From the NCBI GenBank assembly GCA_041399085.1, contig JAWKTM010000008.1, positions 1 to 64,000 on the forward strand: a stretch of DNA of 64,000 bases, read 5' to 3'. This document shows, piece by piece, positions 37,692 to 47,718 of this stretch; the first letter of the stretch is position 1, and every line of letters starts with the position of its first letter. A program made the position numbers and the translations under genes. Source of the DNA: JAWKTM01 sp041399085 (GTDB lineage Bacteria; Planctomycetota; Planctomycetia; Pirellulales; Pirellulaceae). The notes below the pieces were generated by a model, which did no database searches, had not been told where the DNA came from, and saw only the letters and a program-made list of their open reading frames with translations.

Positions 37692-38206
37692 GGCCGCCGA
37701 GTTTCCAGGAGTTGGGAGCCAACGCTAAGGAAGCTTAGCTCAGCCGAGACCTGCTCGGTCGCGCGCTTGATCCAGTGACCTGATCTCGCCCAGCTTTCTC
37801 GGCAGGATCGCTGCAGCCCGCTTAACCGGCCCGCCCCTTCAACGATCCGCGAACTCGGACACGAGCTGTTTCACGATTGGTTTCGAGCGTCCGTAGCTCA
37901 CAATTGCGATGTCGAGCCCGCAACTCGTCGGCGTGTTCGGTGTACGAGACGGGAACGCGGAACCATATACTTGTGAGACGACACGGGATGCACCGCCGAG
38001 CGTCACCGGGGTATCCCATTGCAAACCAACTTGTAAAGCCTGACGCATTCTCCTACTCGTACTCAGCGCAGCGGTACTCGTACTCCGAATCGCCGCCGAC
38101 GAACAATCGCAACCGCCCGCCGCAATCCGCACGAGAAAGTATCTGTTCCCACATCGACTTCAAGCCAACGAACCGGCGTTATCCAACTTGCCGGGGATTG
38201 CCGCGA
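37692..38206. other. Gene-poor spacer upstream of the glycosyltransferases
   Basis: About 515 bp between the GT2 start and the stop of the ParA-like gene. A minus-strand frame of 97 codons (37839-38132) is Ser/Ala/Arg-rich without motif or Shine-Dalgarno and is not accepted. No transposon remnant was seen. Confidence 0.45.
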
Positions 38207-39199
38207 CTAGGCGATCAGTCCCATGCCACGTTGGATTTTTTGGGAGAGCATTCCGAAGTCCTCATACGCGGAACCAACCGCGGCGGCATGTGCCCCGATT
38301 GCCCCGTCGGCTGCATTCAACGAGAAAATCGGCTTCCGCGCTTCGTGGGCCATTGGGATAAGGCTGCGATAATGTTTGATCGTCGCCAAACAATAAGGAT
38401 CGTCCTTCGTGGTCATGTCGACGGCTGGCTCGCCGAGGATACTCGAACGATACGTGGCGGGCATACGATTCAGCCACCTATCGTACGCTTTCACCGGACG
38501 GCTTAGACGAACGCCATGTTGCTGGACCACATAGCCCAACGGCTGCATGTGGCCCGAGGGCAAGGGAAAGTCGGGCGTGTCCCAATTGTCCACACGCTTT
38601 CGCCATCCCGAACGCCAAGCACGCAATGTCGGTCCCAAATTGCGGAGACCTTGCAAGGAGAACAGATCAGCGCCCAACGGTATTACGACATAGTCGGACG
38701 CCAATAGCGCCGAGCGATTGATTGCACCGAGATTTGGCCCTACGTCGACCATGATGAGATCGGCGTTGGCGTTCGTCGCGGCCATCTGAGCGACGTGCCA
38801 GAACGCTGTGAGAATTCGGAAAGGGCGGTACAAATTCGTATCGCCCAATGCCGCGGGCCAGGCTTCGGACAATTGTTCTTCGAATCCCGCGAGTGCCACA
38901 TCGCCGGGTACGAGTTGCAGCCGCCTCCCGACCGATTTGAGAATCGGTTGCGCGAGATCGCCGACCTTCGTAATCGGCTCGATCGCGCGATAAATCGTCG
39001 TCGCTCCGGTGTTCCGTTCCCACAACGCTTCGAGATCCTCGTCGTCCAGAAATGCCGCGGTAAGATTCGCTTGCGGATCAAGATCGACGACCACGACGTT
39101 CTTGTGAAACAACGAAACCATCCAAGCAAGGTGGTAGACCAGCGATGTCTTTCCGACACCACCCTTGTTGTTGAAGAACGTTAAGACGGGCACGCTCAT
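38207..39199 (-). CDS. ParA/Soj-like ATPase
   Basis: 330 residues. The deviant Walker A motif K-G-G-V-G-K-T-S lies at about residues 12-19 (FFNNKGGVGKT). The switch aspartate follows in VVVDLDPQANLT and Walker B is DLIMVDVGPNLGAINR. The C-terminal half (RAWRSGWRKRVDNW onwards) is longer than in chromosomal ParA and contains no ParB gene alongside. Its ATG overlaps the upstream AlbA_2-domain gene by 4 bp (ATGA), so the two are co-translated. Chromosomal ParA lies next to parB and the origin; here it does not, which argues for a separate role. Confidence 0.85.
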   Translation of the reverse strand: MSVPVLTFFNNKGGVGKTSLVYHLAWMVSLFHKNVVVVDLDPQANLTAAFLDDEDLEALWERNTGATTIYRAIEPITKVGDLAQPILKSVGRRLQLVPGDVALAGFEEQLSEAWPAALGDTNLYRPFRILTAFWHVAQMAATNANADLIMVDVGPNLGAINRSALLASDYVVIPLGADLFSLQGLRNLGPTLRAWRSGWRKRVDNWDTPDFPLPSGHMQPLGYVVQQHGVRLSRPVKAYDRWLNRMPATYRSSILGEPAVDMTTKDDPYCLATIKHYRSLIPMAHEARKPIFSLNAADGAIGAHAAAVGSAYEDFGMLSQKIQRGMGLIA

Positions 39200-40401
39200 G
39201 GCCGCTTCCTCATCATCACCAAGACCCGATTCGGATGCACTTCGAACTCGGCCGGCGGATTTCCGTTATCCCGCAACTCTTTTTGCGCGACGGCAATGCC
39301 CACTCCGAAACGTTGGACGAATCCCAGTACCTTCATGGCGTCGGCCAAATTCGGATTGCGATAGTCCGTGTAACCGGGACGACCAAACGTCTCCGCGGTC
39401 ACGACGCCGAATGGACCGCCGGGACTATGAATTTCGATTCGATCTTCAAACCAATACACCCGCACGGGCGAATTCGTGTTCTCATATGTGCGATGCATGA
39501 CGGCATTACGAACAAACTGTTGCAACGCCACTTTGGGGTACTGTTCGCTTCGCGTTTCCACATCCGCCGATTTCAGATCAATCCGGGTCCGATTATGAGA
39601 ATCCAGTTTTTCATCGATGCGACGCAACACCTGAGCCAACTCACCATCGACATCTAGCTCATCGAGAATCGCATCGGATAAATTGGCGCCATCGAATCTC
39701 ACGAACTGAATATATGCGCCAGGCAACCAGTCGCGTGTTGCCCGTCCGATTGCCAGAAGGCCCAAAATTGTGGGAGCTGGATTGTCGGCCGAGCTCACTA
39801 GACGTAACGCCGCCAACCGTTGCTCATAACTCCGCTCGTTCGCGGCGATCACGTCGGGAGCGAAGGCATTCGGCAAATATTCATCCTCAAACGAACGCCG
39901 GTTTAGATCGGCCAAGGTTGCGCCCGGAACGGTTTGAATGTCGAACGGCAGATCGCGAAACCTACGCCGCTCGTTCAGAATCCGTTCGTCTTGAGCCGTT
40001 GCGATTCCGCGACGCGGACCAATGCGAACGCAGATTCGGCCCTTGAAGCGAACGGGCGGAGCGTCGCTGGGCACAACCGTCACGACGGCAACGTCGGTTC
40101 CCTTGAGCGTCCGCTTTTCCACGGCGATTGTTGGCGGGGGAAGTATCGCCCCCGAGGTCTTGATGTCCGCGAGCGTCCGAAGTAATTCGTCCGTAATGGC
40201 TAAGCCGATTGGCGTTCCATCGTCCTTGACGCCCACGAACAGCACGCCTGGTCGGCGGTGATCCGGCAAGTCGTTGGCGAAAGCGCAGACGGCTTCGCGG
40301 CCCTTATCCGGCGCATCGCCGTTCCAGGTCTCCTTTCGTTCGGCGAGATCGGACTCAATGTCGTCGAGCAGCGTTTCCAGTTCCGCGTCGCTGTATCGCA
40401 T
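39196..40401 (-). CDS. AlbA_2 (Schlafen-like) plus GHKL-ATPase-like protein
   Basis: 401 residues. The first 110 residues form an AlbA_2/Schlafen nucleic-acid-binding domain (EAVCAFANDLPDHRRPGVLFVGVKDDG). The C terminus matches the HATPase_c_4 domain of RecG-like regulators: QQFVRNAVMHRTYENTNSPVR, then EDRIEIHSPGGPFG and RNPNLADAMKVLGFVQRFGVGI. The ATG at 40401 starts the domain compactly; a longer frame to 40494 is rejected. It forms an ATGA-overlapping pair with the ParA-like ATPase. Related proteins are transcription regulators or defence components; which applies is unknown. Confidence 0.82.
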   Translation of the reverse strand: MRYSDAELETLLDDIESDLAERKETWNGDAPDKGREAVCAFANDLPDHRRPGVLFVGVKDDGTPIGLAITDELLRTLADIKTSGAILPPPTIAVEKRTLKGTDVAVVTVVPSDAPPVRFKGRICVRIGPRRGIATAQDERILNERRRFRDLPFDIQTVPGATLADLNRRSFEDEYLPNAFAPDVIAANERSYEQRLAALRLVSSADNPAPTILGLLAIGRATRDWLPGAYIQFVRFDGANLSDAILDELDVDGELAQVLRRIDEKLDSHNRTRIDLKSADVETRSEQYPKVALQQFVRNAVMHRTYENTNSPVRVYWFEDRIEIHSPGGPFGVVTAETFGRPGYTDYRNPNLADAMKVLGFVQRFGVGIAVAQKELRDNGNPPAEFEVHPNRVLVMMRKRP

Positions 40402-40496
40402 GTCCACCTTCTCGCACGAGACCGAACCCGCGGCCATCGAACGATGGCCGCCAAGTGTGTCGCGAATCCTATCGCTCGGTGACTCGCTTATCAATA

Positions 40497-40518
40497 TTGA
40501 CGCTACGACTCACGTCAA
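40497..40518. promoter_or_regulatory. Inverted repeat upstream of the AlbA_2/ParA pair
   Basis: TTGACG and CGTCAA form a perfect 6-bp inverted repeat with a 10-bp spacer, about 96 bp before the AlbA_2 start and inside the 355-bp divergent gap before the oxidoreductase gene. It has the shape of a dimer operator; no regulator is assigned. Confidence 0.3.
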
Positions 40519-40756
40519 GCGTCGCTTCGCAACCCGGCCGCGCGGCTTGCGGGCGGGGATGGATGTGGTAAAAAAGACCGTCTTCCGGGCGGCTTTGGAT
40601 TTCTAGTCGGGCGAGTTCCTCGTACGAGCTTGTCGTTTAAAACAGTCGTTCCAGCTTGTCGAGTGAATTCAACGATTTCGTTCTTCGTCCGAGGCGTACG
40701 AACGGCTCGAAACACGCACAAACCATCTCTCCATCGAACATCAAGGAGCTTTTCTC

Positions 40757-41953
40757 ATGTCCACCAACGGTTCGCTGAATCGCAAGCTGCGGATGGCGCT
40801 GGTCGGCGGCGGTCAAGGGTCTTTTATCGGACGCGTTCATGCCACGGCCGCCGTGCTGGATAATCGAGCCGCGTTGGTGGCTGGCGCTTTGTCGTCGAAT
40901 CCCGAACGAGCGAAAGCTTCCGCGCCGGATTACGACATCCCCGCCAATCGAGCTTACGGCTCTTATCGCGAGTTGTTCGACGAGGAAAACAAGCTGTCGG
41001 CGGACGAACGAGTCGACTTCGTTTCGGTGGCCACGCCGAATCACACGCATTATGAGATTGCCAAAGCGGCGGTCGAAGCGGGCTTCAATGTGATTTGCGA
41101 CAAGCCGATGACATTCGACTTGCAGCAAGCCGAGGACTTGGCCGCCGTGGTCGACAAGTCGGACGTGGTGTTCGCCGTCTCGCACAACTACACGGGTTAT
41201 CCGTTGGTGCGGCAGGCTCGCGAGATGATCCTCAGCGGCGAGTTGGGCGAGATTCAAGCCGTGCGGTCGTTCTACATCCAAGGCTGGTTGCGAACGAAGT
41301 TGGAAGAACAAGAGCAGAAGCAGGCTTCGTGGCGAACCGATCCGGCTCGCAGCGGCGCGGCCGGCTGCTTCGGCGACATCGCCACGCATGCCTATAACCT
41401 GGGGCGGTACATGACCGGGCTGTTGCCGGAATCGGTCAGTTGCCATCTGCGAACTTTCGTTGAAGGCCGCAAGCTGGACGACTACGGAACGGCTGTGATT
41501 CGTTACGAGAACGGCGGCTTGGGCACCGTCACCGCTTCGCAAATCAGCCACGGTCGCGAGAACGATCTGTTCATCGAAATCGACGGCACGAAGGGCGCGA
41601 TTCAATGGCGGCAGGAAGAGCCGAATCAGATGATCGTCCGCCGCAATGGCGAACCGCATCGCATCTATACTCGCGACCCCAACGCACCGTTCATGAACGC
41701 TTCGGGCGCGGCGGCTTGTCGGTTGCCCAGCGGCCATCCCGAGGCGTTTTTCGAGGCGTTCGCGAACGTTTACCGGTCGGCTTACGACGCGATGATCACA
41801 CGAGCCGAAGGCAAATCCTACGAGCGTCGCGATACGATTTACCCGAACGTGTTCGATGGCGTCGAGGGAATGTATTTCATCCAGCAATGCGTGGCCAGCA
41901 GCGCGGCGGGCGGCGAATGGTTGCCGTTGCGGCACGAGCGAGCTCGCCGCTGA
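40757..41953 (+). CDS. Gfo/Idh/MocA family oxidoreductase
   Basis: 398 residues, NAD(P)-dependent sugar or inositol dehydrogenase type. The N-terminal Rossmann fold starts MALVGGGQGSFIGRVHA, and the family E/D-K-P signature appears as CDKPMTF near residue 115. The C-terminal half (GCFGDIATHAYNLGRYM) holds the metal-free substrate domain with its histidine. A textbook AAGGAG Shine-Dalgarno precedes the ATG. The CPBP protease gene follows 13 bp later on the same strand, probably by chance of operon assembly. Confidence 0.92.
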   Translation: MSTNGSLNRKLRMALVGGGQGSFIGRVHATAAVLDNRAALVAGALSSNPERAKASAPDYDIPANRAYGSYRELFDEENKLSADERVDFVSVATPNHTHYEIAKAAVEAGFNVICDKPMTFDLQQAEDLAAVVDKSDVVFAVSHNYTGYPLVRQAREMILSGELGEIQAVRSFYIQGWLRTKLEEQEQKQASWRTDPARSGAAGCFGDIATHAYNLGRYMTGLLPESVSCHLRTFVEGRKLDDYGTAVIRYENGGLGTVTASQISHGRENDLFIEIDGTKGAIQWRQEEPNQMIVRRNGEPHRIYTRDPNAPFMNASGAAACRLPSGHPEAFFEAFANVYRSAYDAMITRAEGKSYERRDTIYPNVFDGVEGMYFIQQCVASSAAGGEWLPLRHERARR

Positions 41954-41966
41954 AGTCGCGTCGACC

Positions 41967-42785
41967 ATGACCAACACAACCACATCGCGGCGCGGCACGA
42001 CGGGCTTGGTCGACTACTGGAATGAAACGACTCGGCCGTTGGTCAGCCTGTTCTTCGTGCTGCCGATGTTGGTGGCCTACGAAGGCGGCTTGCTCGTGCT
42101 CGGCACCGAAACGGTGATGCGAAACGGCGCCGATGGCTGGCTGCGCCGTCTGCTGCAGTGGGTCGGATTCGGCCAATACTTTCTGCTGCCGGTGTTGGTC
42201 TGCGGCATCTTGCTGGCTTGGCATCACCTGTTGCGCGACAAGTGGCGGGTGCGCTGGGGCGTGATGACCGGGATGTATCTCGAAGCGGCGCTGTTCGGCT
42301 TTCTGTTGTTGGTTCTCGCGCAGATTCAGGGCCAGTTGCTCAGCGCTTTGCCGATTCAGCTCGGCGGCGAGTCGTCCTCGATCAGCGTGGCGCAAGTCGG
42401 CGGCGAGTCGGAAGTGCCCAGCATCCGCCAAGTGGCCGAGCAAGCCAGCGGCAATGCCGGGCAATTCATCGCGTTCTTGGGCGCGGGGATTTACGAAGAG
42501 CTGCTGTTTCGGCTAATGCTGTTGCCGGTGTTGGCGTTCGTACTGCGTGGGCTGCATGTGTCGCCCAAACTGAGTTGGCTGGGCGCTGTGTTGCTCAGTA
42601 GTCTGCTGTTCTCGGCCGCTCATTTTCAAATCTTCACGGGCACGGGCGACGCGTGGTCCACGTTTCGGTTCGTGTTTCGCTTCAACGCCGGCGTGTTCTT
42701 CGCCGTCTTGTTCCTGACGCGAGGCTTCGGAATCACAGCCGCCGCACATGCGTTTTATGACGTGCTGGCGACGATGTCGGGCTAA
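41967..42785 (+). CDS. CPBP family intramembrane glutamic protease
   Basis: 272 residues with about seven membrane helices. The Abi/CPBP motif E-E-L-L-F-R (Glu177-Glu178) is followed by the histidine helix LLFSAAHFQIF and the third motif AAAHAFYDVL, so the active site is complete. Such proteases process prenylated or other membrane proteins. The stop overlaps the start of the methyltransferase gene as TAATG, so translation of the two is coupled. Confidence 0.9.
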   Translation: MTNTTTSRRGTTGLVDYWNETTRPLVSLFFVLPMLVAYEGGLLVLGTETVMRNGADGWLRRLLQWVGFGQYFLLPVLVCGILLAWHHLLRDKWRVRWGVMTGMYLEAALFGFLLLVLAQIQGQLLSALPIQLGGESSSISVAQVGGESEVPSIRQVAEQASGNAGQFIAFLGAGIYEELLFRLMLLPVLAFVLRGLHVSPKLSWLGAVLLSSLLFSAAHFQIFTGTGDAWSTFRFVFRFNAGVFFAVLFLTRGFGITAAAHAFYDVLATMSG

Positions 42786-43642
42786 TGGAATGGTTCGCGA
42801 AAACGGTCCGTATGTTTGAGCTCGACCAATACGAACTGCTGGATTTTGGCGAGGGCCGCAAGCTCGAACGATTCGGCTCGCTGATCGTCGATCGCCCCGC
42901 GCCGGCCGCCGCGGGTGTCTTGCCGCGAGTTCGCAATTGGAACGCCGACGTGCGGTATCGCCGGACCAGTGGCGAACGCGGCGAGTGGAACGGCGAGTTT
43001 CCCGAAATGTGGAGCGTGCGACATGCGGCGGTGCGGTTCGAGCTGAAGGCAACACCGTTTGGCCACTTGGGGCTGTTTCCCGAACAAGCCGCGAATTGGG
43101 ATTGGATTGCTCGGCAGTGTCGCGCGGCCGAGCAGCCGTTGCGAGTGCTGAACTTGTTCGCCTATACGGGCGGTAGCACTTTGGCCGCGGCTGCCGCCGG
43201 GGCGCAGGTGACGCACGTGGACGCCGCGCGGAACGTCGTCTCTTGGGCGCGGCGCAATGCGGCTCGGTCTCAGTTGGAAGATCGACCCATACGCTGGATT
43301 TGCGAGGACGCGGCCAAGTTTGTGCAGCGCGAAGTCAAACGCGGCCATCGCTACGACGCCGTGATTCTTGATCCGCCCTCTTACGGCCACGGCCCGAAAG
43401 GCGAAGTCTGGCGGATTCACGAACATCTGCCGTTGCTGCTGGAAGATTGCGGCCGTTTAGTCGATGGCCGAGCGGCGTGGATTCTGTTCACTTGCCATTC
43501 GACCGACTACAACGTCGCTGCCGCTCGTCGCTTGATTGGCGACGCCTTTCCCCATGGAAAGCGAAACAGGCAGGCGGCCGAGTTGGATCTGCAAGCGGCG
43601 GATGGTCGAGTGCTGAACTGCGGAGTGGTCGTGCGGGGATAA
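42785..43642 (+). CDS. Class I SAM-dependent methyltransferase, RlmI/RlmK-like
   Basis: 285 residues. SAM-binding motif I is LNLFAYTGGSTLAAAAAGAQVTHVD (here NLFAYTGG), and the catalytic D-P-P-S-Y (DPPSYGHGPKGEVW) is of the 23S rRNA m5C1962 methyltransferase type. The N-terminal part lacks a recognisable PUA domain. The start is fused by TAATG with the CPBP protease gene. RNA substrate is inferred from the DPPSY motif only. Confidence 0.88.
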   Translation: MEWFAKTVRMFELDQYELLDFGEGRKLERFGSLIVDRPAPAAAGVLPRVRNWNADVRYRRTSGERGEWNGEFPEMWSVRHAAVRFELKATPFGHLGLFPEQAANWDWIARQCRAAEQPLRVLNLFAYTGGSTLAAAAAGAQVTHVDAARNVVSWARRNAARSQLEDRPIRWICEDAAKFVQREVKRGHRYDAVILDPPSYGHGPKGEVWRIHEHLPLLLEDCGRLVDGRAAWILFTCHSTDYNVAAARRLIGDAFPHGKRNRQAAELDLQAADGRVLNCGVVVRG

Positions 43643-43687
43643 AAGGCCGACGTCGACTGCCGTTCATTCGCCCGCAAAGCTGATCCG

Positions 43688-45130
43688 CTACGGCAGCAAC
43701 GGACGGACGATTCGCGCGATTTCGTCCGCGACAACGCGATGTCCCGCGGGAGTCCAATGCGTGTCGTCGGGAAAGTACAGCAGCTCGTCGCTGGCCTTCG
43801 CCGCCTCGGCAAGCGGTTCGGTTAGATCAAGATACGGAATCTCGGGATCGACCGCGGCCACGATCTCGCGGACTCGCGTCGGCAATTCGCTTTCGGTCCA
43901 CGCCAGGCATTCCGAATCGCCCGGGAACTCACACAGGTCGCGGTAGACGCGGAACTTGATCGGGGCGTACACAAACACTAGTCGACAATCGTTCGCGCGA
44001 CACAATCGCTGAGCCTCGCTCAACGAGTCGCGAAACATCTCCAACGCCGCCTGCTGACGATCATCCAGCGGAGTGAACTTTTCAAGAAAGTACATCCGAA
44101 CAGGTTCGGCCGACGAAGCTTTCCAATCGCCGAAACGAACCGCCGCCAACGCATCGGGCGCCGGCCGCCCTACGACTCGCCCAAACGAACGGCTGAGATT
44201 CACGACGAACGATCGTTTGCGCCAGACGCTCAACGGGTTGGGCGATTCCGAATCGCCGACATGTGCGTATTCCAGCGCGTCCTGTAAATCGTTTCCCGCG
44301 AAGAATACCCACACGCAAACCTTGGGCTCCAGCGGCAACGCGAACCGTCGCAGCACGACCAACTCCTGCTGCGGACCGTAGCCCGTCTGTCCCAAATTCA
44401 CGACGACGCGATTCAAGCGTTCTGACAACAGCGAGGTCGCGGTCTCCGCTTCCAAAACTTCGCGGGCTTCGACGAACGAATCGCCGACCACGGTCACGTC
44501 GGCTTGGTCGTAGGCTCGCGAGTTCCGAAAGCCGTTGGCGTCCGTCGTGATGTCGAATCGGTACTCGCGCTGGGAATCGAGATTCCAGTAGTAGGCGATG
44601 TTGCCACCCGTTTCGCTGCCCACGAATCGCTCGTGCGGTCGATGCAGGTGCAGCAACTCGGCGTCATGACGCTGGCGAGCTTTCCACGAATGCCACGGCG
44701 CCGTGCTGAACATCTCCGAATAATCGACGCCGACCAGCACCAATGATTCGCCAACAACGCCCACCAGCACAATCGCCAACGACGCGGCCACAAATCGAAA
44801 CAGCCACACGCGCCGCGACAACCGACTGACGGAAACCAGCGCGATCCAACCCAAGAGGTAGGTCGCAAAAAGGCATAGAACCACCGACTCGACCACGTTC
44901 GCGCCCGCTCGGGGTGGACGAGCCCACGTCCAAAGGGCGAACAACGCGAGTAGGCAAAACAGCGGCGTGATCGCGCGGCGAGCGACTGCGGCAGGCCGCG
45001 TCGCCTGAACCGCCTGAGCCAAAATGCCGAACTCGCATAAGGCGGCGAAGAATTCACCGAGGATCGTTTCGTCCATGAATCTATCGTCGTCAGAGAAGCC
45101 GCCGCGGAGCTTGAAATCCACACGCGACAT
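43688..45130 (-). CDS. SGNH/GDSL-like hydrolase with N-terminal membrane helices
   Basis: About 480 residues. Three or four membrane helices (for example LFCLLALFALWTW; VESVVLCLFATYLLGWIALV) precede an SGNH hydrolase domain. The serine is in TVVGDSFVEA, the oxyanion asparagine in WVFFAGNDLQD, and the D-x2-H pair in PDDTHWTPAGH. This resembles acyl or acetyl esterases such as AlgX/DltD-type envelope enzymes. Three possible starts exist (45208 GTG, 45130, 45076), none with a good Shine-Dalgarno; 45130 is a compromise. It ends 45 bp from the convergent methyltransferase gene. Confidence 0.8.
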   Translation of the reverse strand: MSRVDFKLRGGFSDDDRFMDETILGEFFAALCEFGILAQAVQATRPAAVARRAITPLFCLLALFALWTWARPPRAGANVVESVVLCLFATYLLGWIALVSVSRLSRRVWLFRFVAASLAIVLVGVVGESLVLVGVDYSEMFSTAPWHSWKARQRHDAELLHLHRPHERFVGSETGGNIAYYWNLDSQREYRFDITTDANGFRNSRAYDQADVTVVGDSFVEAREVLEAETATSLLSERLNRVVVNLGQTGYGPQQELVVLRRFALPLEPKVCVWVFFAGNDLQDALEYAHVGDSESPNPLSVWRKRSFVVNLSRSFGRVVGRPAPDALAAVRFGDWKASSAEPVRMYFLEKFTPLDDRQQAALEMFRDSLSEAQRLCRANDCRLVFVYAPIKFRVYRDLCEFPGDSECLAWTESELPTRVREIVAAVDPEIPYLDLTEPLAEAAKASDELLYFPDDTHWTPAGHRVVADEIARIVRPLLP

Positions 45131-45250
45131 GGTTGAAACAACGATTTCGCGGAGAGCCCTTACGACCTCCCATGAAATCTGGCGATGGCCAAAAAGATAA
45201 CCCGTCACCCGCGAAACGAAAGCCGCCCTTTTGGGATTCGGACCGGTTGA

Positions 45251-46258
45251 CTACGGGAAACTGTAATCGGAGTTCTCGCGATCGAAGTCGGCGTCGGTTA
45301 GCCCCACGTTCACCTGCAGATCGGCGTAGGTGTAGTCCTCCAACAACAGCGGTTCGCCACCGGGCGTTTCGGGCCAAGCCCAAGCCGCATAGCGAATCGG
45401 CAAATTCAATTCGTTGTCGATCCATATCCGGGCGATGTGGAAATCATATTCGGGCTTGCGATCGTCGTGTTTCACTTCCAACATTCGACAATCGCGCCCG
45501 GCGACTTCGTCGTGTTCGACCGTGCGGACTTCGCACATCCCCAGCTTCCGATCGCGTTCGCCCTTAACGATCAATTCCTCGATCAAGTTTTGCACACCGA
45601 TCTTGTAAATCGGATACCGCTGGCCCAGCATCGCCAGCTTGCCGTCGGGTGGCAATGTGACCGTGACCAATCCCAACAGACCGCCTTCGTGCGCGACCAA
45701 TTGCCCGTTGTTTTGGTTCTCGACCCAGATCACTTCGCGGCCCGCGACGGAACGCGGCGAAACGAATTTCAAATACACGCTGAGCGGCTGCACGAGTTCG
45801 CCGTTTTCCAATTTGCGGCAGCGAATCTTGGCTTCCATCTGCTGCTCGTCGCCCAACGTGTCGCCGATCCGTTCCCGTTTGATGATCCGAGCCGTGTAGT
45901 CTTGCACGTCGGATTCAATGCGATCGAGGGCTTCGCGAGCCATCGCCAGCGCCGGCGTAAGCGGGTGAACCTCCGCCTGAGCCGCTTCCTCCGCTGGTAT
46001 TTCCTCGGGCCGAGCGCCCGATTCAGCCGCCGCATGATTGCGATTCATCCGCTCGGTGATGCTCTCGGCGTTGCTGGCCGCGTCGGAGAAAGCCACTTGC
46101 CATATCACGACCGCCGCGATGCCGAGCAAACCGAGGACGCCAACCACACGAGCGACTCGCGACCAGCGACAGCAGCCGCCAGTCGCACCGCACGCGCGAT
46201 CTGTTTCGGTCGTCGTTTCGGCCCGAGGCTCGTCGGCGGGCTTGGGCGTATCGGACAT
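45251..46258 (-). CDS. DUF1571 family protein, membrane-anchored
   Basis: 335 residues. One membrane helix at about residues 36-57 (VARVVGVLGLLGIAAVVIWQVAF) anchors an outer domain of DUF1571 type (REALDRIESDVQDYTARIIKRERIG; VYLKFVSPRSVAGREVIWVENQN; LPIRYAAWAWPE). A GAGGAGAGA Shine-Dalgarno supports the ATG. It starts upstream of the SGNH gene on the same strand, 42-120 bp depending on that gene's start. The lipoprotein-carrier-like beta fold of DUF1571 is a family-level idea; function is unknown. Confidence 0.85.
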   Translation of the reverse strand: MSDTPKPADEPRAETTTETDRACGATGGCCRWSRVARVVGVLGLLGIAAVVIWQVAFSDAASNAESITERMNRNHAAAESGARPEEIPAEEAAQAEVHPLTPALAMAREALDRIESDVQDYTARIIKRERIGDTLGDEQQMEAKIRCRKLENGELVQPLSVYLKFVSPRSVAGREVIWVENQNNGQLVAHEGGLLGLVTVTLPPDGKLAMLGQRYPIYKIGVQNLIEELIVKGERDRKLGMCEVRTVEHDEVAGRDCRMLEVKHDDRKPEYDFHIARIWIDNELNLPIRYAAWAWPETPGGEPLLLEDYTYADLQVNVGLTDADFDRENSDYSFP

Positions 46259-46435
46259 AGCGTTCTCTCCTCAATGTTCGTGTTTCGATGATCGGAGAAT
46301 TATAGCAGCCGCGATTCCAGCCGCCCGTTTTTCCACGACCGCGACGATTCCGTCACGAAACTTGCGACGCGAGATCGGCTAGTGTTTACTAGCGTTCGCT
46401 AACGTGATCCCTTACCTCACCGGGAGATTGTCCGC

Positions 46436-47684
46436 ATGTTTCGCCAATTTGCTGTTCGTTCGGTATGTTGCCTGGCGGCATTGATAACCGCGCCACTGGC
46501 CCAACAGAATTTCGCGGCCGCCGACGATAACTCGGGCGGCATCGTCCTGCGCGAGCAAGAGCTGTCGACGCGGCTCACGGTCGGCTACGCCGTGCGGCTG
46601 ATCGACATGAACAAAGACGATCGGCTGGACATTGTGATCGTGGACAGCAAGCGAATCGTCTGGTTGCAGAACCCGAATTGGGACGAGCATGTGCTGATCG
46701 AAGATCCGTCGAAGCCGAACGACAACGTCTGTTTCGCTCCCTCGGATATCGACCGCGATGGTTGGCTGGATTTCGCCATCGGAGCCGATTGGCAATTCAA
46801 CAACACCAAGTCGGGCGGCACGATCGGCTGGATCAGCGGCCGAGCCGGCAAGCTTACCGATTGGAAGTATCACGCAATTGGCGAAGAGCCGACCGTGCAT
46901 CGCATGCAGTTCGTGGACTTGGACGTGGACGGCCAAGACGAGTTGATCGTCGCGCCGCTCAAGGGTCGAAACACGACCGGCCCCGATTTCGCCGAGAGCG
47001 GCGTCCGATTGCTGGCCTTCCCCGTGCCGAAAGACCCGGTCGATGGCAAGTGGCAGCCGACTGTCATTAGCGACCAACTGCATGTGGTCCACAATTTCTG
47101 GCCCACGAATTTCGATACGGATGTCGAACCGGAACTGTTAGTCGTCAGCTTCGAGGGCGTGACGCTCTTGGACCGCCAGAAGGACGGCACGTACAAACAT
47201 ACGCGCATCGGCAGCGGCGAACAGAACAAAGGATCGAATCGCGGCGCCAGCGAAATCAAACTCGGCTTGCTCGACGGAGCCCAACGATACATTGCCACCA
47301 TCGAACCGTGGCACGGCGATGAAGTCGTGGTCTACGCCGCCCAAGGAAGATGCCGCGGCCGGCACCTTGTGGAATCGCCATGTGTTAGACGACCAATTGA
47401 AATGGGGCCATGCGGTGTTTTTGCTGAATTTGGACAGCGACCCCGACGAGGAACTGATTATCGGCGTTCGCGACGATCTAAACGACCAAGCTCGCCGCGG
47501 ACTAAGAATCTACGATCCGGTGGATGCCTCCGCTGGCAAATGGACTCGCCAAGTGGTCGATCCAGGCAGTGTGGCAATCGAAGATCTGCAAGCGGCCGAT
47601 CTGAATGGCGACAACCGTATCGATATCGTGGCCGTCGGCCGTCAAACTCACAATGTTAAAATTTACTGGAACGAAACCAAGTAG
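46436..47684 (+). CDS. Secreted FG-GAP/VCBS-repeat protein (frameshifted)
   Basis: The first frame codes for a signal peptide (VCCLAALITAPLAQQNFAAADD) and several VCBS/FG-GAP units with calcium-type loops (DMNKDDRLDIVIVD; DIDRDGWLDFAIGAD; DLDVDGQDELIVAP). Near 47347 the homologous sequence continues in another frame (PPKEDAAAGTLWNRHVLDDQ to 47684), again with DLNGDNRIDIVAVG. One inserted or lost base near the ACGCCGCCCAAGG tract explains this. The intact protein would have about 415 residues and form an extracellular beta propeller. A GGGAGA Shine-Dalgarno supports the start. Confidence 0.85.
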
Positions 47685-47718
47685 TTGCGTTTCGCTTTAA
47701 GTTATAAGGATCCAGGTT

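Noticed and set aside
37839..38132. A 97-codon minus-strand frame in the glycosyltransferase/ParA gap
   Set aside because: Ser/Ala/Arg-rich, no domain, no ribosome binding site.
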